From positions 1 through 5,930 of the forward strand of contig JAUXIP010000147.1 in NCBI GenBank assembly GCA_030620935.1: a DNA stretch of 5,930 bases. Direction: 5' to 3'. A model generated the notes under the pieces. The model had not been told where the DNA came from. It was given only the letters and a program-made list of their open reading frames with translations, and did not search any database. Made by a program: the position numbers and the translations under genes. This stretch comes from Deltaproteobacteria bacterium (GTDB taxonomy: Bacteria; Desulfobacterota_B; Binatia; UBA9968). Each line of letters begins with the position of its first letter. The stretch's first letter is position 1. Shown one piece after another: positions 1 to 4,757 of the stretch.

Positions 1-103
1 AGGCTGATCCGCCTCTGGCGGAGGCGAGATATCTGGAGCGAAGGGGCAGGACAGTCCCTGAGCCGTCGATAAGGCATCGACCTGAGCTCAGCCGAAGGAA
101 CGG

Positions 104-163
104 TTGCTGCGTTGTCGCTTCGGGCTCGCATCCTCACGTACTGCCGTGTACGCTCCGGTGCGA
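104..163 (-). repeat. Degenerate relative of the palindromic element, inverted
   Basis: The core ACGTACTGC at 136-144 followed by GTACG and CTCCG matches the reverse complement of the core of the 351-476 element (ACGTACTGC on the minus strand at 415-423, then GTACG and CTCCG). The preceding bases, a CTGC-GTTG-CGCT-like run, also resemble that element's arm. The terminal CAGCCTG/AAAAAGG parts are not recognisable here, so this would be an eroded or partial copy in opposite orientation. It can still fold through TCGCA/TGCGA (126-130/159-163) and CGTAC/GTACG (137-141/148-152). Confidence 0.4.
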
Positions 164-350
164 TCCGACACTAAGATGGGGGCCGCCTTGCACCCGCCCC
201 CTTCTCGACGGCCAGGGTTTTTAAGATGTTGCAAGCTTACGCACGGATTATGGACAGTCCCCTTAGACAGGTGATAATTTCAAACTCGTATTGCGTATGG
301 CGGACTGCTCCACAAGACTCCGGGTTTTACATAGTGCTAAAAAACTCTCT

Positions 351-476
351 CAGCCTGGTCAAAAAGGTCCATATGCGAGGCGCACGAAGAACCCGCGAGC
401 GGAGGCGTACTTGAGCAGTACGTCGGAGCGAGGGGGGCGAGCGCAACGAAGCAGATGGGCCTTTTTCAGCAGGCTG
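351..476. repeat. Large imperfect palindromic intergenic element
   Basis: The ends form 26-bp inverted repeats: 351-376 and 451-476 match at 22 of 26 positions when one is reverse-complemented (shared blocks CAGCCTG, AAAAAGG and CCAT). The exact centre (413.5) coincides with a perfect CGTACT/AGTACG hairpin with a 5-nt loop at 406-422. The inner arms between ends and centre are diverged. The right end stops one base before the stop codon of the CoA-transferase gene, so a transcript leaving that gene would fold into a long hairpin. Such elements are usually non-autonomous repeats mobilised in trans or 3' mRNA stabilisers/terminators; which applies here is not visible. No target-site duplication is evident. 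Confidence 0.7.
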
Positions 477-477
477 T

Positions 478-1794
478 TCAGACCACACCCTCGTTCCGAA
501 GTGTAACAATCTCTTCGCGCGAGTAGCCGATCTCGCCGAGGATTTCGTCGGTGTGCTGACCGTGGGTGGGCGCGGGCATCCGCACGGCGCCCGGCGTGCG
601 CGTGAGCACCACTGGGAGACCTTGTACGCGGATCTCGCCGTGCTCGGGGTGCTGCACCGGCTGGGCCAGACCTAGGTGTTGCACCTGCGGGTCTTCGAAG
701 ACTTCCTTAATGTTGTAAATCGGGCCCGCGGGCACGCCGGCTTTATTCAGGGTGTCAATCCACTCCGCGCTCGTCGTCTGGATGAGCATTTTGTTCAGCT
801 CCTTATTTAGCGCCTCACGGTTCCTCGAGCGGTCGGCCATGGTCCGAAAGCGCGGGTCGTCGATGAGGTGCGCGGCGCCGATGATCTCGCAGAGACACCG
901 GTACATCACCTCGCCGGAAGCAGCGATGTTGATGTGACCGTCGGCTGTCGTGAATACGCCGGTCGGAATACCGGTGGGATGATCATTGCCCGACTGCGAC
1001 GGCACTTCGCCGTCGATAAGCCAGCGCGCCGCTTGAAAGTCGAGCATCGTCACCGTCGCATGGAGCAGCGAGGTCTGCACCCACTGTCCCTTGCCTGATC
1101 GCTCGCGCTCGATAAGCGCGACCAAAATCCCCTGGGCGAGGAACAGCCCGGCGGTCAGGTCGGCCACGGTGATGCCGGCGCGCACCGGACCTTGCCCCGG
1201 AAGCCCGGTCACGGACATAAGCCCGCTCATTCCCTGGGCAATCTGGTCGTAACCCGGCCGGTCGCGGTACGGTCCGGTCTCGCCGAACCCTGAGATGGAG
1301 CCATAGATCAGACGCGGATTGATGTTTGAGAGCGTTTGGTAGTCTATCCCTAGCCGACGCTTGACGTCCGGGCGAAAATTCTCGACCAACACATCGGCAC
1401 GTGTGACGAGCTTCTTAAGAACTTCAATACCCTTCGGTGCTTTGAGGTTGAGGGTGATCGAGCGCTTGTTGCGGTGTAGGTTGAGGAAGTCGAATCGCAT
1501 CGACGTCGAGTCGGCTTCCACGATCTCACAGGGCTCGATCCTGATCACCCGCGCGCCCATGTCTGCGAGCTGGCGCACACAAGTCGGACCCGAGCGGGCC
1601 CGCCCAAGGTCGATGACCGTGAGGTGCTCGAGAGGCAGCCCCTTATTTTTTTTCACTACCGCAGGCGGGATCGCCCAACCCGGCAGCAAAGCTCGATTGC
1701 GGCGCATCGATCGCCGGGCTGGCGTCACGTCCGTGTTCATTCCGCTAGTCCCGAGGTAACGCTTCAGTGATTTTCTCCAAGCTAAAAGGTCCAT
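478..1794 (-). CDS. CoA-transferase family III (CaiB/BaiF) with N-terminal extension
   Basis: A 438-residue protein that should transfer coenzyme A between carboxylic acids through an aspartyl-CoA thioester intermediate, in the cytoplasm. The family core starts near residue 53 (LPLEHLTVIDLGRARSGP, then LADMGARVIRIEP at 76-88). It continues with VENFRPDV (137-144), GFGETGPYRDRPGYDQIAQGM (169-189), VADLTAG (210-216) and GNDHPTGIPTGVF (269-281). Asp212 occupies the position of the catalytic aspartate of formyl-CoA transferase. In the related alpha-methylacyl-CoA racemases a GHD motif supplies a catalytic His; here it is GYD (181-183), which favours a transferase over a racemase. The core is of normal length, but about 50 basic residues precede it. 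The chosen ATG has GGGAGA six bases upstream; a second Met at residue 19 has a weaker site. The methyltransferase gene ends 17 bp upstream on the same strand, implying one operon. The acid substrate cannot be told from sequence. Confidence 0.9.
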   Translation of the reverse strand: MDLLAWRKSLKRYLGTSGMNTDVTPARRSMRRNRALLPGWAIPPAVVKKNKGLPLEHLTVIDLGRARSGPTCVRQLADMGARVIRIEPCEIVEADSTSMRFDFLNLHRNKRSITLNLKAPKGIEVLKKLVTRADVLVENFRPDVKRRLGIDYQTLSNINPRLIYGSISGFGETGPYRDRPGYDQIAQGMSGLMSVTGLPGQGPVRAGITVADLTAGLFLAQGILVALIERERSGKGQWVQTSLLHATVTMLDFQAARWLIDGEVPSQSGNDHPTGIPTGVFTTADGHINIAASGEVMYRCLCEIIGAAHLIDDPRFRTMADRSRNREALNKELNKMLIQTTSAEWIDTLNKAGVPAGPIYNIKEVFEDPQVQHLGLAQPVQHPEHGEIRVQGLPVVLTRTPGAVRMPAPTHGQHTDEILGEIGYSREEIVTLRNEGVV

Positions 1795-1800
1795 GCTCTT

Positions 1801-1806
1801 TCTCCC
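1801..1806 (-). promoter_or_regulatory. Ribosome binding site of the CoA-transferase gene
   Basis: On the minus strand GGGAGA lies six bases before the ATG at 1794, inside the 17-bp gap after the methyltransferase stop codon. It supports the full-length start with the N-terminal extension and suggests that translation of the two genes is coupled. Confidence 0.6.
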
Positions 1807-1811
1807 GACAG

Positions 1812-3548
1812 CTATCCGTTCACACCAAATCTTAGTATCTCTGTTGGGTATTCTGAGACCGATGCCTCACTCGGATCGGAGCGCACTGTGAATAGGTTGA
1901 GACTGACTGTGGTAAGGTCTGACGACGGGAACCGAGTCTGGTATTCCTCGGTTGCCACGAGCCCGGCCTCGCGCGCGCATTCGAGAAAAACTTCGAATTC
2001 GACAGGGTACTGGTTGGAATAACCGTGTATCGCATCGTAGGCAGCTGCGGGTGTCTTGTCTGGATTGGCCGCCACCACCTGCGGAGACAACGCATGCAGC
2101 TCCAAGACCAGAAGGCCGAATTTGTTCACGTAGGGAGTCCAGCAACGCAAATGCTGCACAAGATTTTCCTCCAATACATCAGAAGGGATCTCTTCTCCCC
2201 CCTTGATACAGGCAACCGTCGACCTTCCGGCCCTAGCTCCCGGCAGATAGTCGGCGGGAGGAATGTACGTGCGATTGTGGTCTAAAAAAGAGCGGACCTG
2301 GAGTAAATCACGCATATCGAGCAACAGCTCTCGCAGATCATCGGCTAAGAGATCGGGGCGGCCGATGTCCCCGGGAATAACATGAAAGGTCGGGATGCCG
2401 ACCCGGTGTAGACGTTGACTGCACGTCTTGCGGGCTGTTTGACTGATGTCGACTCCGATGAGGACCAGCGGATATTCTTCCAATACCTGACCCCGGATGG
2501 TCCGGTGCTTCACCACGGTATAGAGCTGTTCCAGCAAAGCCCCATCACCACACCCCACGTCACAGATACCTTGCGGCTGGAGGTCGAGCGGCCGGTTAAA
2601 GATGTTTCTTATAATCTCGTCGGTCCGTTTAAAATAGTTTTTGTGAGCTGCCCCGCTGCCCCATACATTGATCTCCCTATTCACCAGATGCTCCAGGCTG
2701 CCGCCTATAAAATGGGACACAGGCGGGTTTTTGAAAAGAAGCGAGTCTAAAACCTTTAGGAGCGGGAGGTACGAGACGGTCACGCCGTAAGCTGCCGCAA
2801 TCCCCGCGGCATAATGACCCTCCGGAGTCATCTCGTAGGAATCTTGTCGGCGACAAGCCCAAGCTTGCGTAGCGAGCAAATCAAACACGCAGCTGAGACT
2901 TTCCCGATGACCCGTCGGTTTGAAACGGTGCACCGGCGAGCCCTCCTGCTCGAATTGAGAAAAGATTCCTTTTCGTGCGAGCGCCACCATGACCGGACCA
3001 ACCAGCATGCCGTCGAGGTGGCTGACGACTCGACTCCGTACCTTTTCGGCTATCGTGTCGGAACTATGCAGAATCCCCCATCGATTCTCCGCCTGCGTTA
3101 CCACGGACCCAAAAGAGAGCAGGCAAGTCTTCTCTGGTTTTCCAAAGACAAAGTCTTCCAGAAAAATCGCCTTGGGAATAAAGGAAGTTACTTCTCTATA
3201 AAGAGGCGCGAAGCTTACGGCAACCTGCCCCTCGGGCGTCAGCGAGTAGAGAAGGTGTCCCTTTGGCCCCCTCCTCTGGTGCATCCACCCGTAGGAAACG
3301 AGGAGACGGAAGGCAACTCGTAGATAGCCAAGGTTCCCGTTGAAGACGTGGGCTATCTCTTCGAGACTCACCTCCTTTGAGGTTGTTCGGAAAAATTGGA
3401 ACACTCCATTGTTATCGAGGGCTGTCACGGTGGGAGCGAGAACAATACCGGCCAGATGATGGAATATCGTGCCGCGTACCTTCGCTTTTTCATCCTTCGT
3501 CAACGTTTTCTCCCTACTCTTTTCTGCGGTGACGGCTTCTATTTGCAT
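1812..3548 (-). CDS. SAM-dependent methyltransferase-like protein with duplicated N-terminal module
   Basis: A 578-residue protein with a class I methyltransferase domain in its C-terminal half. Motif I is CDVGCGDGALLEQL (329-342), followed by VLIGVDIS (362-369, acidic Asp367) and an FHVIPGDIGRPDLL stretch (388-401). The N-terminal half contains a duplication: residues 23-53 and 169-199 align without gaps on KVR, HL, G, P, AL, G and F, and each copy ends in a winged-helix-like LTPEG (103-107) or MTPEG (240-244) wing. After the SAM fold come RSFLDHNRTYIPP (419-431) and HGYSNQYPVEFEVFLECAREAGL split around 508-530; these recall AprA/MT1-type methyltransferases of polyketide loading modules, some of which need a mononuclear iron. 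That assignment is from memory of the family and is uncertain. No carrier-protein or acyltransferase domain is attached, so it would be a stand-alone enzyme. It is the first gene of a two-gene unit with the CoA-transferase. The ATG has no nearby ribosome site; a TTG at 3503 (563 residues) is a strong alternative start. Confidence 0.75.
   Translation of the reverse strand: MQIEAVTAEKSREKTLTKDEKAKVRGTIFHHLAGIVLAPTVTALDNNGVFQFFRTTSKEVSLEEIAHVFNGNLGYLRVAFRLLVSYGWMHQRRGPKGHLLYSLTPEGQVAVSFAPLYREVTSFIPKAIFLEDFVFGKPEKTCLLSFGSVVTQAENRWGILHSSDTIAEKVRSRVVSHLDGMLVGPVMVALARKGIFSQFEQEGSPVHRFKPTGHRESLSCVFDLLATQAWACRRQDSYEMTPEGHYAAGIAAAYGVTVSYLPLLKVLDSLLFKNPPVSHFIGGSLEHLVNREINVWGSGAAHKNYFKRTDEIIRNIFNRPLDLQPQGICDVGCGDGALLEQLYTVVKHRTIRGQVLEEYPLVLIGVDISQTARKTCSQRLHRVGIPTFHVIPGDIGRPDLLADDLRELLLDMRDLLQVRSFLDHNRTYIPPADYLPGARAGRSTVACIKGGEEIPSDVLEENLVQHLRCWTPYVNKFGLLVLELHALSPQVVAANPDKTPAAAYDAIHGYSNQYPVEFEVFLECAREAGLVATEEYQTRFPSSDLTTVSLNLFTVRSDPSEASVSEYPTEILRFGVNG
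3510..3515 (-). promoter_or_regulatory. Ribosome binding site favouring a TTG start at 3503
   Basis: Minus-strand AGGGAG lies six bases before an in-frame TTG (3501-3503, residue 16 of the long reading). The upstream ATG at 3548 is preceded only by AT-rich sequence, with the nearest purine run (AGGAAG) over 20 bases away. Dropping the first 15 residues leaves the conserved part intact, since the first repeat begins at residue 23. TTG initiation is also used by the biotin carrier gene in this window. Confidence 0.55.
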
Positions 3549-3605
3549 GAACGATTAAATTTTTAAAATTCTTCCTATTAGAAAAGACAATTAAAAGTCG
3601 GAGCC

Positions 3606-3634
3606 CTTTTAGCGAATATCGGAAACGCTGTCAA
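3606..3634 (-). promoter_or_regulatory. Sigma70-type promoter for the methyltransferase/CoA-transferase pair
   Basis: On the minus strand a perfect -35 box TTGACA (3629-3634) is followed after exactly 17 bases by TAAAAG (3606-3611), four of six matches to TATAAT. Transcription would begin near 3599, giving a leader of about 50 bases to the ATG or about 95 to the TTG start. It faces the minus-strand genes and no competing gene lies between. Confidence 0.65.
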
Positions 3635-3650
3635 GCAAAAACTAAAGGTT

Positions 3651-3672
3651 ACTAGTGGGTAAACCCTATAGT
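3651..3672. promoter_or_regulatory. Candidate operator, imperfect palindrome
   Basis: The arms ACTAGTGGGT and ACCCTATAGT flank a central AA and pair at 8 of 10 positions. An overlapping CCCTA/TAGGG hairpin runs 3664-3676, and a further CCCTA lies at 3688-3692. The centre is about 62 bases upstream of the predicted minus-strand transcription start, the spacing typical of class I activator sites. No regulator gene is in the window, so the protein that binds is unknown. Confidence 0.35.
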
Positions 3673-3734
3673 AGGGGATGTGACTTGCCCTATCATTGGG
3701 ATGCCTTTCATACACAATGTGTTTTGAATTCAAG

Positions 3735-3755
3735 TACTTAGCTACACTCTAAGTA
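3735..3755. promoter_or_regulatory. Perfect 7-bp inverted repeat, candidate operator
   Basis: TACTTAG and CTAAGTA form perfect arms around a 7-base spacer. The perfect palindrome TTGAATTCAA sits just to the left (3724-3733). Both lie in the AT-rich part of the divergent region, upstream of the minus-strand promoter. They could be protein binding sites or simply part of the local repeat content. Confidence 0.3.
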
Positions 3756-3901
3756 GCGTTTTACGGCCTTTTTAAGGTGAGACAATTTTTTTTAAAACTC
3801 CATCGATTTTGGCGACGGGGCAGTACGTACGGCCTTCTCTCCTCAGACTCTTCATTGCCTCCCCCTCCCGTTCCCTTCGGGCGAGTTCTCCAATGGCCTG
3901 G

Positions 3902-3944
3902 GCTGTGGTTCGACTTTGCTCACCACCCCGAGACTGTCGAAGGG
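3902..3944 (+). repeat. 43-bp TTCGA/TCGAA-bounded repeat, copy 1
   Basis: This unit matches 4165-4207 at 37 of 43 positions. Conserved blocks are GCTGTGGTTCGA, CTCACCACCC, GAGACT and TCGAAGGG. Outer TTCGA/TCGAA and inner CTC/GAG parts can pair around CCACCC. It resembles the dispersed CCTGAG-n-TCGAAGG intergenic repeats seen in many environmental bacterial genomes (recalled, not searched). Confidence 0.6.
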
Positions 3945-4164
3945 CCTCCAACCTCCACGTCCTTGTGCCTCAAGCCTCAAGCCCTCAACCGTGGGCCGGC
4001 GAGAATTGCGGGCCAAGTTGCCTCCCTCGGAACCGGAAGGATCGTAGTGCTGCGGGGGGCCTGCTCCAAAGAAAGGGAGACCTCCGACACTGAAACACCT
4101 TGAGGGAAATGAACCTGACAGGTTAAGCGCTTAGGGGCTGAAAAGTAGAGGTCCAGCGACTCCC

Positions 4165-4207
4165 GCTGTGGTTCGAGGCTCCTCACCACCCTGAGACTAT
4201 CGAAGGG
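4165..4207 (+). repeat. 43-bp TTCGA/TCGAA-bounded repeat, copy 2
   Basis: Direct repeat of 3902-3944 with six mismatches, in the same orientation and 263 bp downstream. Here the inner arms CTCA/TGAG pair perfectly around CCACCC, inside TTCGA/TCGAA. It ends about 60 bp before the -35 box of the plus-strand operon. Confidence 0.6.
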
Positions 4208-4268
4208 AGGAGCGGCCCCCTGTGCTTCTTTGGAGCACCACACTTTTCGAAATGGAGCCAGCCGAGCA

Positions 4269-4297
4269 TTGACAACTACGAGAAAACTTTACTAAAT
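4269..4297 (+). promoter_or_regulatory. Probable promoter of the Na+ pump operon
   Basis: A perfect TTGACA (4269-4274) is followed by the AT-rich stretch TTTACTAAAT; with 17-base spacing the -10 box is CTAAAT (4292-4297, three of six matches), with 15-base spacing TACTAA. The -35 is strong and the -10 weak, so start position and strength are uncertain. Predicted transcription start is near 4304, just before the leader hairpin. Confidence 0.45.
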
Positions 4298-4307
4298 GGC
4301 ATGTGAC

Positions 4308-4324
4308 CTGCTCTTTCCGAGCAG
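4308..4324 (+). promoter_or_regulatory. Leader stem-loop before the biotin carrier gene
   Basis: CTGCTC and GAGCAG form a perfect 6-bp stem around the loop TTTCC. If transcription starts near 4304 the hairpin sits at the very 5' end of the mRNA, where such structures can protect against decay. It ends 13 bases before the ribosome binding site and has no U-run, so it does not look like a terminator. Confidence 0.4.
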
Positions 4325-4337
4325 AAACCTGTGGATA

Positions 4338-4343
4338 AAGGAG
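4338..4343 (+). promoter_or_regulatory. Ribosome binding site deciding the TTG start of the biotin carrier
   Basis: AAGGAG lies seven bases before TTG at 4351. An in-frame TAA at 4336-4338 rules out any upstream start, and the next ATG (4375) would remove the first strand of the biotinyl fold, so TTG is the start. The 11-base string AAGGAGAACGA recurs at 4592-4602 before the next gene. Confidence 0.8.
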
Positions 4344-4350
4344 AACGACT

Positions 4351-4566
4351 TTGGCAACACCTGTAACTGCGCCCATGGTAGGGAAAATCTTAAAGGTCGA
4401 GAAGAAGGTCGGTGAGCGAGTGGAGGAAGACGACGTCGTCATCGTTATGGAGGCCATGAAAATGGAGATCCCGGTTGTCGCCCCTGCCTCTGGAGTTATC
4501 AAAGAAATCAAAGTCTCTCCCGGAGATGCCGTAGAAACAGAGCAAGCTCTGGCTGAGATCGAGTAA
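4351..4566 (+). CDS. Free-standing biotin carboxyl carrier protein (decarboxylase gamma-type)
   Basis: A 71-residue protein that is almost entirely a biotinyl domain. It begins TPVTAPMVGKI (3-13) and carries the biotinylation motif MEAMKME (33-39), with Lys37 as the attachment site, then APASGVIKEI (44-53) and VSPGDAVE (55-62). Biotin on Lys37 would accept CO2 from the substrate at the alpha subunit and carry it to the membrane beta subunit encoded downstream. Carriers of Na+ pumps often have an Ala/Pro-rich linker before this domain; here there is none, so it is at the short end of the family. It starts with TTG behind a good ribosome site. The OadG-like gene follows after 37 bp and the beta subunit after that, which argues for a Na+ pump rather than acetyl-CoA carboxylase. 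Confidence 0.9.
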   Translation: MATPVTAPMVGKILKVEKKVGERVEEDDVVIVMEAMKMEIPVVAPASGVIKEIKVSPGDAVETEQALAEIE

Positions 4567-4603
4567 GAATTCTCTCCCCCACTTTCCTCCCAAGGAGAAC
4601 GAT

Positions 4604-4750
4604 ATGGATATTTGGACATTCGGATTTACCGTAGCCCTGATCGGCATGGGAGGCACTATGCTGGTCTTGTGGCTCTTGAGCCTGCTTATTCTCGCGCTCA
4701 GAAAGATCTTTCCTTACAAGACCGAAGAATCGACATCTACAAAAGGATAG
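4604..4750 (+). CDS. oadG: OadG-like small membrane subunit of Na+-pumping decarboxylase
   Basis: A 48-residue protein with a single membrane span at about residues 8-32, containing a glycine-rich IGMGGTM (13-19) followed by a Leu-rich stretch (LVLWLLSLLILAL, 20-32). A short polar tail RKIFPYKTEESTSTKG follows. This is the layout of the small OadG/delta subunits, whose role in characterised pumps is to hold the carboxyltransferase and biotin carrier to the membrane beta subunit. The ATG is preceded by AAGGAG with six bases of spacing. It lies between the biotin carrier and beta genes, and its TAG stop overlaps the ribosome site of the beta gene. At 48 residues it is shorter than most OadG proteins and easily missed by gene finders. 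The assignment rests on size, topology and position more than on sequence identity. Confidence 0.8.
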   Translation: MDIWTFGFTVALIGMGGTMLVLWLLSLLILALRKIFPYKTEESTSTKG

Positions 4751-4757
4751 GAGAGAA

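Larger units (their letters stand above)
1..477. other. Gene-free, repeat-rich left flank
   Basis: I see no credible gene here; the short open frames have no ribosome binding site and no recognisable protein. The stretch is dense in small inverted repeats: CGCCTC/GAGGCG at 10-26 (loop 5), GTCGAT/ATCGAC at 65-81 (loop 5), TCGCA/TGCGA enclosing CGTAC/GTACG at 126-163, and GGGGGC/GCCCCC at 178-201. The 10-mer GGACAGTCCC occurs twice (49-58 and 252-261). The right third is the large palindromic element annotated separately. This looks like accumulated non-autonomous intergenic repeats downstream of the minus-strand operon. Confidence 0.6.
3549..4350. other. Divergent intergenic region without a gene
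   Basis: This 802-bp gap separates the minus-strand pair from the plus-strand Na+ pump operon. Open frames inside it are short, overlap repeats on both strands, lack ribosome sites and show no family motifs. The left part (3549-3800) is AT-rich and holds the minus-strand promoter and several inverted repeats. The right part (3800-4240) is GC-richer and holds two 43-bp direct repeats, a short GCCTCAA tandem (3967-3988), a 5-bp hairpin AACCT/AGGTT (4112-4124) and the adjoining palindrome TAAGCGCTTA (4124-4133). The last 90 bases carry the plus-strand promoter and leader. Confidence 0.7.

Noticed and set aside
178..221. GGGGGC/GCCCCC hairpin followed by GGGTTTTTAA as a terminator
   Set aside because: The loop is 12 bases and the T-run begins about 15 bases after the stem, too far for an intrinsic terminator; no plus-strand gene precedes it within the window.
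226..506. Short plus-strand open frames in the left flank
   Set aside because: They overlap the palindromic element and each other, have no ribosome site and show Arg-rich, motif-free translations typical of shadows.
2814..3323. 169-codon plus-strand frame opposite the methyltransferase gene
   Set aside because: It lies wholly within the coding region of the opposite strand, whose protein has clear family motifs.
3767..3792. Possible terminator, CCTT/AAGG followed by a T-run
   Set aside because: The stem is only 4 bp, AT-rich, and separated from the T-run by several bases; no plus-strand gene ends upstream of it.
4165..4190. tRNA-like T-arm (GGTTCGA followed by CACCA)
   Set aside because: The bases flanking TTCGA do not form a T stem and no anticodon or acceptor arms are found; the similarity comes from the 43-bp repeat.
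3777..4243. Open frames of 88-108 codons on both strands in the intergenic region
   Set aside because: They run through the 43-bp repeats, have no ribosome site and no recognisable family; better explained as chance in GC-rich DNA.
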